A stretch of DNA of 64,000 nucleotides from PALSA-1006 sp036171275. Lineage in GTDB: Bacteria > Pseudomonadota > Gammaproteobacteria > Burkholderiales > Gallionellaceae. The stretch spans positions 1 to 64,000 of the forward strand of contig JAVHQT010000105.1 of assembly GCA_036171275.1 (NCBI GenBank). Reading direction: 5' to 3'. A program made the translations under genes and the position numbers. Below are positions 42,481 through 50,031 of this stretch, in pieces. The stretch's first letter is position 1, and every line of letters starts with the position of its first letter. The notes beneath the pieces are model-generated. The model made no database searches. It was not told the origin of the DNA and saw only the letters and a program-made list of their open reading frames with translations.

Positions 42481-43917
42481 ATGAACCTCGCTGACATCCA
42501 CTTCGTTTCGTCCACCACAGCCAGCTCGTACACGCTGGTACTTCTCCCCAAAAGCAAGCACTTGACTGGGGATATAGCCCATCAAAATTTACTCAACGCA
42601 GTGCTAGGCCGTCGTCATCTCAAGATTGACGACTTAGCCAAAACCGCCGTCAGTGCTTGCAGCGAAACCGGCGCACTAGTCGTTTGGGCGATGGTCGATT
42701 TTGCCGCAACGCCTTTTTCACAACAGCAAAGCGTGCGCAAAGCATTGCAATTATTACTGGAAGAACAGCCAAAACAGCTGTTAATTTGCTTGCATGGCAC
42801 AGCCGAACAACGCCAACAAGCCGCCGAAATGGCGGTTTATGCCAGCTGGGTCAATAGTGCGTTGTTACCGGTATTCAAGAAAAAAGACAGCCGCAAGCAG
42901 CTCAAGAAAATTTCGCTAAGTGGCTATAACGGCGCTTTTGACACCATCAAAGCGCAAGCAATGGGGAATTTATTATGCCGAGAATTAACCATCTTGCCGC
43001 CCAACACGTTGACTCCTAGCGCCTACCGCGCGCGCATCGAACAACTTGCGCTTGCAAATAAATGGGCGTGCGAGGTTTTAGACTTAAAAAAATTACGCAA
43101 AATGGGTGCTGGCGCGTTTGTTGCCGTTGCCCAAGGCAGTGCCGAAACCGATGCCTGCATTGTTCACCTTTCTTATCGTGCGCCGCTGGCACATAAAACC
43201 GTTGCGCTGGTCGGCAAAGGGATTTGTTTTGACACCGGCGGGCATAATTTAAAACCGGCGCGCTATATGAATAATATGCATGAGGATATGAATGGCTCGG
43301 CGGTCGCGTTGGGAATTTTGCTGGCTGCCTCGCAAAGCCAACTGGCCATCAATATTGAATGTTGGCTAGCGCTGGCACAAAATCATATCGGTCCGCAAGC
43401 CTATAAGCAAAATGATGTCGTCACCGCGCTGAATGGCACGACCATTGAAATCGTCCATACCGATGCCGAAGGACGCATGGTTTTAGCCGATACATTGACC
43501 CTGGCTTCGAGAGAAAAACCTAATTTAATCATGGACTTCGCAACACTGACTGGCAGCATGGCGGCGGCGCTGGGCGCACGTTATAGCGGGCTATTTGCCA
43601 GCAGCGATGAATTGGCGCAGCAGGCAGTGCAGCTCGGTAAACTCAGTGGCGAAAGGCTGTGCGCTTTTCCGCAGGACGACGATTACGAAAACGCGTTGGA
43701 TTCTAAAATCGCCGATATCAAACAATGCACCTTAGACGGCGAAGCTGACCACATTTTGGCGACGCGCTTTCTCAAACGATTTGTTGAGCACGAAACGCCT
43801 TGGCTGCATCTTGATTTATCCGCCAGTCGCTGCGAAGGCGGCTTAGGCGCAATTCAGGATGAAGTCACCGGCTTTGGCGTGTGCTGGGGCTTTAGAATGC
43901 TACAAGAATCGATTTAA
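42481..43917 (+). CDS. M17 leucyl aminopeptidase family protein
   Basis: 478-residue cytosolic metallopeptidase. The catalytic domain (about 160-478) keeps the two-metal site: lysine and aspartate in GKGICFDTGGHNLKP, aspartate in HEDMNGSA, and aspartate and glutamate in HTDAEGRMVLADT, with the arginine of the last motif as the catalytic residue. HEDMNG replaces the usual K-DM-GA sequence, placing it outside classical PepA and closer to the PepB/alternate M17 group. No ribosome site is seen; a purF-side repeat occupies the upstream gap. A strong terminator follows at once. Confidence 0.85.
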   Translation: MNLADIHFVSSTTASSYTLVLLPKSKHLTGDIAHQNLLNAVLGRRHLKIDDLAKTAVSACSETGALVVWAMVDFAATPFSQQQSVRKALQLLLEEQPKQLLICLHGTAEQRQQAAEMAVYASWVNSALLPVFKKKDSRKQLKKISLSGYNGAFDTIKAQAMGNLLCRELTILPPNTLTPSAYRARIEQLALANKWACEVLDLKKLRKMGAGAFVAVAQGSAETDACIVHLSYRAPLAHKTVALVGKGICFDTGGHNLKPARYMNNMHEDMNGSAVALGILLAASQSQLAINIECWLALAQNHIGPQAYKQNDVVTALNGTTIEIVHTDAEGRMVLADTLTLASREKPNLIMDFATLTGSMAAALGARYSGLFASSDELAQQAVQLGKLSGERLCAFPQDDDYENALDSKIADIKQCTLDGEADHILATRFLKRFVEHETPWLHLDLSASRCEGGLGAIQDEVTGFGVCWGFRMLQESI

Positions 43918-43920
43918 GCG

Positions 43921-43947
43921 AAAAAAGCCCGCAAAGCGGGCTTTTTT
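43921..43947. terminator. Bidirectional rho-independent terminator
   Basis: AAAAAAGCCCGC (43921-43932), AAA loop, GCGGGCTTTTTT (43936-43947): a perfect 12-bp palindrome serving the peptidase gene (plus) and erpA (minus). Confidence 0.95.
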
Positions 43948-43959
43948 AAGTCGATTCAC

Positions 43960-44310
43960 TTACACGGAAAAAGACGAGCCGCAGCCACAGGTAGTGGTCG
44001 CATTGGGATTTTTAATCACAAATTGCGCACCTTCCAATCCTTCCTGGTAATCAATTTCAGCACCGCTAAGATACTGAAAACTCATCGGATCAATTAAAAG
44101 CTGCACGCCATTTTTATTCAACACGGTGTCATCTTCGTTGGTCATTTCGTCAAAGGTGAAACCATATTGGAAACCAGAACATCCGCCACCGCTGACAAAC
44201 ACGCGCAGCTTTAAGTCAGGATTTCCCTCTTCATCAATCAATTCCTTGACTTTATTGGCCGCATTATCGGTAAAAATCAATAACTCTGGCATTTCAATTA
44301 CAGCATTCAT
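43960..44310 (-). CDS. erpA: Iron-sulfur cluster insertion protein ErpA
   Basis: 116-residue A-type Fe-S carrier that delivers clusters to apoproteins such as IspG/IspH. The three ligand cysteines are present: C44 in SGGGCSGFQYGF and C108/C110 in TTCGCGSSF. MEFLxxAxYxxGLxGxxF-like ID(P)MSFQYLSGAEIDY is the family middle. ATG 44310 is 7 nt after AGGAG; a GTG 6 nt upstream is less likely. Last gene of the rplM-to-erpA leftward series. Confidence 0.93.
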   Translation of the reverse strand: MNAVIEMPELLIFTDNAANKVKELIDEEGNPDLKLRVFVSGGGCSGFQYGFTFDEMTNEDDTVLNKNGVQLLIDPMSFQYLSGAEIDYQEGLEGAQFVIKNPNATTTCGCGSSFSV

Positions 44311-44328
44311 TTTCACTCTCCTTTAAAA

Positions 44329-44733
44329 TTAAGATTCAATTTCACTTACCGTTACTGGTTCTACTGTTTGCCCGGTCGATAGATGAATCAATCGACCTTC
44401 TACAATTGCACCAAGCTGAATTTCCAGTGTTTTATAGTGTACATCACCAATAATTCGCGCCTTATTTTGCAATTCTAAATACGCTTCCGCACTGATCGGC
44501 CCAGTAATTAGGCCGTTTACCACTAAATGCGTCACACTAACCGCACCTTCAATGCAACCCTGTTCGCTCAAAACCAAGGTCGAAGGCTTGCCCTCAAGCG
44601 CAATGACGTTGCCAATGACTCGTCCATCAATGCGTAATCCGCCGCTAAAAGTCAGGTCTCCAGTCATTTTAGTACCCGCACCAATTAAAGTATCAATACG
44701 ATTTTGCGGCTTAGTGTGTCGAATCCCAAACAT
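44329..44733 (-). CDS. Bactofilin family cytoskeletal protein
   Basis: 134-residue polymer-forming protein. A short unstructured start (MFGIRHTKPQNR) leads to the bactofilin core (about 15-118) of regular beta-helix turns: IDTLIGAGTKMTGDLTFSGG, LRIDGRVIGNV, GCIEGAVSVTHLVVNGLITG, ARIIGDVHYKTLEIQLGAIVEG. Bactofilins assemble nucleotide-free filaments at the membrane and organise stalks, curvature or polarity proteins. GAGG is 6 nt before ATG 44733. Placed directly after a membrane-anchored coiled-coil DUF6776 gene, which may be its partner. Confidence 0.88.
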   Translation of the reverse strand: MFGIRHTKPQNRIDTLIGAGTKMTGDLTFSGGLRIDGRVIGNVIALEGKPSTLVLSEQGCIEGAVSVTHLVVNGLITGPISAEAYLELQNKARIIGDVHYKTLEIQLGAIVEGRLIHLSTGQTVEPVTVSEIES

Positions 44734-44750
44734 CATAATCCTCAAAAAAT

Positions 44751-45485
44751 CTATTTAAAATCAAAGACTTGCTTAAATTTTGCTACGCGAGCATTGCCTT
44801 CAAAAACGCTCACTTCAACCCGCCGAATAATATAATCGGGCGGTAGTTTGAAAGGGCGCTCAATCCGTTGATAAAACTTAAAGCTAAGCGGGTCTTCAGC
44901 TGCTGCTTCGGCAGGGAATTGTAACACTACTTTTTTACCTGCCCACTCGGCGCTCACTAACAAACGCAGTCGACCTTTAAATTCGTTGCCCGCTCTTTGC
45001 ACATTTTGCACCAGCAAAAATCGGCATCGGTATTCATTTGGCAAAGCATCAGCTTCCACTTTTAAGCGATGAATGGACAAACCTGCTTGTGCACCCGTAG
45101 TCAGTGGTAAATTCTGAAAAAAGGCTAAATCTTCTTGTAGGCGCAAATTTTCATCATTCAACATTTGAATTTGTTTAGCCGTTTCTTGCATTGTCGCTTG
45201 ATTGATTTGCGTCTGCCGGTTGTAACGTTCTGATTTAGTTAACAATTCTTGATTGTTTTCTTCCAGAAAAGCAACCCGCTCGCGCAATCTATCCAACTCT
45301 TTTTCTGCCAAACCCCGATGAAAACCCGCCAGCTCTAGACCAGAATCGTATGCCCACCAAAGCAAGCCACCCGCCGCAAAAAAAAACGGCAAAATCAGCG
45401 CCCAGCGTACATACCAGGGAATATGCGGGCGCACCGACAAGCGCGGCGCAGAACTACCAAACTTTCGCCGAAATTGTCGCAACAT
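44751..45485 (-). CDS. DUF6776 single-pass coiled-coil protein
   Basis: 244-residue protein with a basic cytosolic start, one transmembrane helix (about 28-48; WALILPFFFAAGGLLWWAYDS), a coiled coil (about 60-120; EKELDRLRERVAFLEENNQE, NDENLRLQEDLAF) and a beta-rich C-terminal domain (about 135-244; LSIHRLKVEADALPNEYRCRF). The composition is that of DUF6776, a conserved protein between argC and bactofilin in many betaproteobacteria. Function not known; the topology would put the C-terminal domain in the periplasm. Starts 1 nt after the argC stop. Confidence 0.75.
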   Translation of the reverse strand: MLRQFRRKFGSSAPRLSVRPHIPWYVRWALILPFFFAAGGLLWWAYDSGLELAGFHRGLAEKELDRLRERVAFLEENNQELLTKSERYNRQTQINQATMQETAKQIQMLNDENLRLQEDLAFFQNLPLTTGAQAGLSIHRLKVEADALPNEYRCRFLLVQNVQRAGNEFKGRLRLLVSAEWAGKKVVLQFPAEAAAEDPLSFKFYQRIERPFKLPPDYIIRRVEVSVFEGNARVAKFKQVFDFK

Positions 45486-45486
45486 A

Positions 45487-46515
45487 CTAAGGCAGCAACG
45501 GAACGATTTGCAAAGCGGTCACCTCTGGCAGACCAAACATAATATTCATATTTTGCACCGCCTGCCCCGCCGCACCTTTAACTAAATTATCAATCACCGA
45601 CAAAACCACCACGGTATCGCCACCTTGCGGACGATGCACGGCAATCCGGCACTGATTCGAACCGCGTACCGAACGCGTCTCTGGATGACTACCCGCTGGC
45701 ATCACATCTACACATGCTTCATTGCCATAGCGCCGTTCAAACAAATTTTGCACATCAACGTGACGAGTAAGACGCGCATATAAAGTGGCGTGAATACCGC
45801 GAATCATCGGGGTTAAATGCGGGACAAACGTCAGCCCAACCGCCCCACCCAATACGTTACTCAGTCCTTGTTTAATTTCAGGTAAATGCCGATGCCCAGC
45901 CACGCCGTAAGCCTTAAAACTATCGGCCGATTCCGGCAATAAAGTGGCGATTTCCGCCTTGCGTCCTGCGCCAGAAACACCCGATTTTGCATCGGCGATA
46001 AGCTGCGCGGCATCAATCAGTCCAGCCTCTAGCAAAGGGATAAATCCCAATTGCACCGCCGTCGGGTAGCAGCCTGGATTGGCGACAAGACGGGCCGTTT
46101 TAATTTTTTCACGGTTCACTTCCGGCAATCCATACACCGCTTCCGCCAGCAAATCGGGACAAGCGTGCGTCATGCCATACCATTTTTCCCATTCAGCAAC
46201 GTCTTTGATGCGAAAGTCAGCCGCCAGATCAATCACTTTTACGCCAGCTGCTAATAAAGCACGCGTTTGCTGCATGGCAATACCATTGGGCGTAGCGAAA
46301 AAAACCACATCACAGGTTTCAAGGTGCGCCACATCGGGGTGACAAAACGACAAATTGACGTAACCGCGTAAATTCGGAAACAACTGACTAACCGGCGTAC
46401 CGGCATCAGCACGCGAGGTAATGACAGACAATTCAACTTGCGGATGCAAGGCCAGCAAGCGCAATAATTCCACTCCGGTGTAACCCGTTCCTCCCACAAT
46501 GCCGACTTTAATCAC
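45487..46515 (-). CDS. argC: N-acetyl-gamma-glutamyl-phosphate reductase
   Basis: 342-residue cytosolic NADPH-dependent enzyme of arginine synthesis. NADP motif GGTGYTGVELLRLL (8-21), catalytic cysteine C149 in NPGCYPTA, and GHRHLPEI with the catalytic histidine. Type 1 ArgC length. Start is GTG 46515, 6 nt after AGGAG. It follows the rpsI terminator, so it probably has its own promoter, and leads into DUF6776, bactofilin and erpA with almost no spacing. Confidence 0.94.
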   Translation of the reverse strand: MIKVGIVGGTGYTGVELLRLLALHPQVELSVITSRADAGTPVSQLFPNLRGYVNLSFCHPDVAHLETCDVVFFATPNGIAMQQTRALLAAGVKVIDLAADFRIKDVAEWEKWYGMTHACPDLLAEAVYGLPEVNREKIKTARLVANPGCYPTAVQLGFIPLLEAGLIDAAQLIADAKSGVSGAGRKAEIATLLPESADSFKAYGVAGHRHLPEIKQGLSNVLGGAVGLTFVPHLTPMIRGIHATLYARLTRHVDVQNLFERRYGNEACVDVMPAGSHPETRSVRGSNQCRIAVHRPQGGDTVVVLSVIDNLVKGAAGQAVQNMNIMFGLPEVTALQIVPLLP

Positions 46516-46552
46516 ATCACTCTCCTAAATTTTGAGGCGCGAATCATAAATG

Positions 46553-46577
46553 AAAAAACCGCCCTAAGGCGGCTTTT
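46553..46577 (-). terminator. Terminator of rplM-rpsI
   Basis: Minus strand: GCCGCC, TTAG loop, GGCGG then six T. It ends the ribosomal protein pair 20 nt after rpsI. Confidence 0.85.
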
Positions 46578-46596
46578 CCGAACCATCCACAAGCGA

Positions 46597-46989
46597 TTAA
46601 CGCTTGGAGAATTGTTTCCTACGACGCGCTTTACGCAGACCGACTTTTTTACGTTCTACTTCACGGGCATCGCGAGTCACCAAACCAGCCTTACTCAAAG
46701 TAGGCTTTAAAGTAGCATCATAATCAATCAGCGCACGCGTAATACCGTGACGCACCGCGCCAGCTTGACCCGATTCACCGCCACCTGCCACGTTGACCAT
46801 AATGTCAAACTTGCCCAACATTTCAGTTAGTTCCAGCGGCTGACGCACCACCATGCGACCGGTTTCACGTGAGAAAAAAACGTCCAACGGTTTATCGTTG
46901 ACCACGATTTCGCCTTTGCCAAGTTTCATAAATACGCGGGCTACTGCGCTTTTGCGACGGCCAGTGCCGTAGTTATAAGTGACGCTCAT
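46597..46989 (-). CDS. rpsI: 30S ribosomal protein S9
   Basis: 130-residue S9. N-terminal YGTGRRKSAVARVF (6-19), central GGGESGQAGAVRHGITRAL and the basic C-terminal tail GLRKARRRKQFSKR that reaches the P-site tRNA are all present. Starts 2 nt after rplM, the universal rplM-rpsI pair. Confidence 0.98.
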   Translation of the reverse strand: MSVTYNYGTGRRKSAVARVFMKLGKGEIVVNDKPLDVFFSRETGRMVVRQPLELTEMLGKFDIMVNVAGGGESGQAGAVRHGITRALIDYDATLKPTLSKAGLVTRDAREVERKKVGLRKARRRKQFSKR

Positions 46990-46991
46990 GA

Positions 46992-47429
46992 TTAAGCCTT
47001 TAACAAATTGATAGGTTTAGGTTGCTGCGCAGTGTGAGGATGCGTTGCACCTGCATACACTTTCAACTTACGCAACATTGCATAGCCCAACGGGCCTTTT
47101 GGCAACATACCCCGCACTGCTTTTTGTAGCACACGTTGCGGATGACGTTGATTTAACTTAGTAAAGTTAGTTTCATAAATACCGCCTGGATAGCCAGTGT
47201 GACGGTAGTACATTTTAGCCTGTGCTTTATTACCGGTCACACGCACTTTTTCTGCATTCACTACCACCACGAAATCGCCAGTATCGACGTGCGGCGTGTA
47301 AATTGCTTTGTGCTTGCCACGCAAACGCGAGGCAATTTGGCTCGCTAAGCGACCCAAAACTTGGTTAGAAGCATCGACAAGAAGCCAATCATGCTGCACT
47401 TCATGTTGCTTAGCGGAAAACGTTTTCAT
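46992..47429 (-). CDS. rplM: 50S ribosomal protein L13
   Basis: 145-residue L13, an early 50S assembly protein. Start ATG 47429 gives MKTFSAKQHEVQHDWLLVDA, matching the family; the extension to 47516 is not conserved. Other blocks: LGRLASQIASRLRGKHKAIYTPH, YRHTGYPGG and GMLPKGPLGYAMLRKLKVY. AGGAAGTGCT lies before the ATG. First gene of its operon. Confidence 0.97.
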   Translation of the reverse strand: MKTFSAKQHEVQHDWLLVDASNQVLGRLASQIASRLRGKHKAIYTPHVDTGDFVVVVNAEKVRVTGNKAQAKMYYRHTGYPGGIYETNFTKLNQRHPQRVLQKAVRGMLPKGPLGYAMLRKLKVYAGATHPHTAQQPKPINLLKA

Positions 47430-47923
47430 AGCACTTCCTATTACAAAAAAATGGGGGAACTTCGAAGGGCGCGGATTGTATGCGAGACCATTCACTTCTG
47501 TCAAACAACTATTCATAAAAATAATGTGATTAATTTATGGGTTTTTAAAATATTGATTTCTAGCAGCGCTTTTAAAAATTCGCTACTTTTGGGGGCAAGC
47601 GGNNNNNNNNNNGAAATAATTTCCCGCTGCCTATTAAACGCAGGCCTTGCAGCTCGGTTTTAAAAAACCCAACGCTAAGCAGGTGCTGCGTGATTCCACC
47701 TTAATGCGCCCTTCGACTCGCTTAGCGCTAACAGTAGATTCACTCAGTGCCCCCTTGGAAAACCGCTGCGATTCGGCTGAAAATTTGCCAAATCAAGTAG
47801 ATTTAGGCATGATGCGCATCGCTTTTGGGAGGGCATTTTCATCGTCCCCTTTAAATTTTCTTAAGGTGAACATTGCGTTCACCTTTTTTCGTGTTTTGTT
47901 CTGTCTTTTTTAGGTTAAGCGCT
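47430..47923. other. Divergent rplM-ppiD intergenic region with 10-base assembly gap
   Basis: Ten N at 47603-47612 mark an unresolved join. Promoters for rplM (left) and ppiD (right) should lie here. AAAATTTTCTTAAGGTGAAC-like DNA precedes ppiD; the open frames to the right of the gap have no family features. Sequence may be missing. Confidence 0.7.
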
Positions 47924-49810
47924 ATGTTTGATTTAGTTCATGAAAATAAAAGATTTGTGCAAGTTTTACTGGCTTTAATTGTTTTGCCGTTTGCATTTTG
48001 GGGAGTTGATTCCTATAACAAATCAGGTGGTAGCACCGCACTAGCCAGTGTCAACGGTCAAGAAATTGGCGCTGCAGAATTTGACAATGCCGTGCAGCAG
48101 CAACTGCAAAAAATGCGTGAATTGGCGGGTTCTACTTTTGAAGCGTCTTTTTTTGAAAAACCAGAAATTAAATTTTCAATATTAGAAGGCCTGGTTGCGC
48201 AACGCCTTTTAGGAATCGAAGCATCGGAACACGGTTTATCTGTTTCTGATGATCAATTAGCGGAAGTGATTGCCTCAATCGGTGCTTTTCAATCCGACGG
48301 AAAATTTGATAGCCAACAATATTTACGTGTTTTAAATTCGCAAAACATGACACCCGCGATTTTTGAAGCCAAGGTGCGACGCGAGTTAAGCACGCAACAA
48401 CTGACTGATGCCTACACGCAAAATGGCTTTGCCGCACAAAGCACTGCAGACCATTTAATTCGTTTAAACGAACGCCAGCACACGCTTTCTGTTGCCAAAA
48501 TTGATCTGAATACGCTGCTTGCGCAAATTCAAATCAGCCCTTCCGCCATCGCTGAGTATTATCAAAAAAATCAATCCGAATTTCAAACGCCTGAACGGGT
48601 GCAAGTAGAATACGTGCTGTTATCCGCCGAAGCACTGGCGGCGGAAACCCAAATTGACGAGGCAGAAATCAAACACTATTACAGCCAACATACCGCTGAG
48701 TTTGGCACGCAAGAACAACGTCAAGCTGCACACATCTTAATTTCAGTCGCAGCCCAAGCGACCCCCGCAGAACAGCAAGCAGCAAAAGCCAAAGCGGAAG
48801 AAATCCTGCAAAAAGTACAGCGTTCGCCCAAAGATTTTGCCGCACTCGCCAAGCAGTTTTCCCAAGACCCCGGCTCTGCCACACAAGGCGGTGAGCTTGG
48901 ATTCTTTGCTAGAGGCGCGATGGTCAAAGCTTTTGAAGAGGTGGTTTTTAAATTAAAGCCTAATGAAATCAGTGGCTTAGTGAAATCTGATTTTGGTTAT
49001 CATATTATTCGTCTAATCGCGATAAAACCGGCTTTAATCCAACCGTATGCCGAAGTTCGCGCGGGGCTTGAGCAAAAAATGCGCACCCAAAAATCAGTCG
49101 ATCAATTTGCTGAGCTAGCTGAAAAATTTAGCAATACCGCTTATGAGCAAAGCGATAGCCTGCAACCTGCTGCAGCCTTATTTAAGGGGAAAATTCAACC
49201 GGCTATTTGGCTAACTAAAGGTCAGCCTCCGGCCGGTATTTGGAATGCGAAAGCACTGCAAGCGATTTTTTCGGATGACGTTATAAAAAATAAGCGCAAC
49301 AGCGCAGCGGTTGAAGTCGCGCCCAATGTTTTATTAACCGTGCGGGCACTCCATTATCAAGCGGCGAGCGTTAAGCCCTTGGTCGAAGTCAGCGCAGCCA
49401 TTCAACAAAAATTGCAACAGCAACAAGCCCTAAGTCTCGCTGCTAAACACGGCGCAGAAACCTTGGCTTTACTGCAAAGTGGCAAGCCAGCCCAACTCAC
49501 TTGGCAAGCCGCGCAAACGGTCACTCGCGTGCAACATACCGGTCTGAATGCGTCGCTTGCCCAACTGGCTTTTCAAGCCAACCCCAGCACTTTTCCCGCC
49601 TATGTCGGCGTGCAAACCGGCAACGGTTATGAGATAGCGCGAATTGAAGCCGTTAAAGAAGTAACGACGATTGACGAAGCCAAGCGCGCGCAAATTCAAC
49701 AACAACTCGCACAGATGACCGGCAACGAATTACTGCAAGCCTATTTAGCTGAAGCGAAAAAAGGCGCGAAGATTCATATCAAACCCTTCCCCGCCGAAAC
49801 CCGCCCTTAA
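47924..49810 (+). CDS. ppiD: PpiD-type periplasmic peptidyl-prolyl isomerase/chaperone
   Basis: 628-residue inner-membrane anchored chaperone near the Sec translocon. N-terminal helix (about 12-30; FVQVLLALIVLPFAFWGVD) anchors a SurA-N-like domain (about 40-160; GQEIGAAEFDNAVQQQL). A parvulin (PPIC) domain lies about 255-350: RQAAHILISVAAQAT, FAALAKQFSQDPGSATQGGELGFF and GLVKSDFGYHIIRL. A second, degenerate parvulin-like region follows. ATG 47924 is preferred; the TTG at 47873 adds a non-family leader. Ended by a strong terminator. No lon or hupB gene is adjacent, unlike E. coli. Confidence 0.9.
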   Translation: MFDLVHENKRFVQVLLALIVLPFAFWGVDSYNKSGGSTALASVNGQEIGAAEFDNAVQQQLQKMRELAGSTFEASFFEKPEIKFSILEGLVAQRLLGIEASEHGLSVSDDQLAEVIASIGAFQSDGKFDSQQYLRVLNSQNMTPAIFEAKVRRELSTQQLTDAYTQNGFAAQSTADHLIRLNERQHTLSVAKIDLNTLLAQIQISPSAIAEYYQKNQSEFQTPERVQVEYVLLSAEALAAETQIDEAEIKHYYSQHTAEFGTQEQRQAAHILISVAAQATPAEQQAAKAKAEEILQKVQRSPKDFAALAKQFSQDPGSATQGGELGFFARGAMVKAFEEVVFKLKPNEISGLVKSDFGYHIIRLIAIKPALIQPYAEVRAGLEQKMRTQKSVDQFAELAEKFSNTAYEQSDSLQPAAALFKGKIQPAIWLTKGQPPAGIWNAKALQAIFSDDVIKNKRNSAAVEVAPNVLLTVRALHYQAASVKPLVEVSAAIQQKLQQQQALSLAAKHGAETLALLQSGKPAQLTWQAAQTVTRVQHTGLNASLAQLAFQANPSTFPAYVGVQTGNGYEIARIEAVKEVTTIDEAKRAQIQQQLAQMTGNELLQAYLAEAKKGAKIHIKPFPAETRP

Positions 49811-49832
49811 CAATTATTTGCGCAGCTCAATC

Positions 49833-49865
49833 AACGCATCCGAATAACCATCGGATGCGTTTTTT
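49833..49865 (+). terminator. Terminator of ppiD
   Basis: AACGCATCCGA (49833-49843), ATAACCA loop, TCGGATGCGTT (49851-49861), then T-run. Confidence 0.93.
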
Positions 49866-49953
49866 ACATTTCAATTTTAAGAAGCGCCTTGATGATTCAG
49901 TACGAAAACTTGACTTAATTCAACCTGCTTGTCATTTCAAAAAAAACCAATAA

Positions 49954-49966
49954 AATCATATAGTTA
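49954..49966 (+). repeat. IHF-core repeat copy (one mismatch)
   Basis: AATCATATAGTTA; reverse TAACTATATGATTTTATTGG. 66 bp upstream of the ABC-F gene. Confidence 0.55.
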
Positions 49967-50031
49967 TAAAATATCTGGATTTTGAATAAATCATTCAAAA
50001 AGTTACCTACCTCCCCTGTTATCATTCCACC

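Noticed and set aside
47647..47913. 88-codon plus-strand frame between the N-run and ppiD
   Set aside because: Runs into the ppiD leader, has no motif and starts beside the assembly gap.
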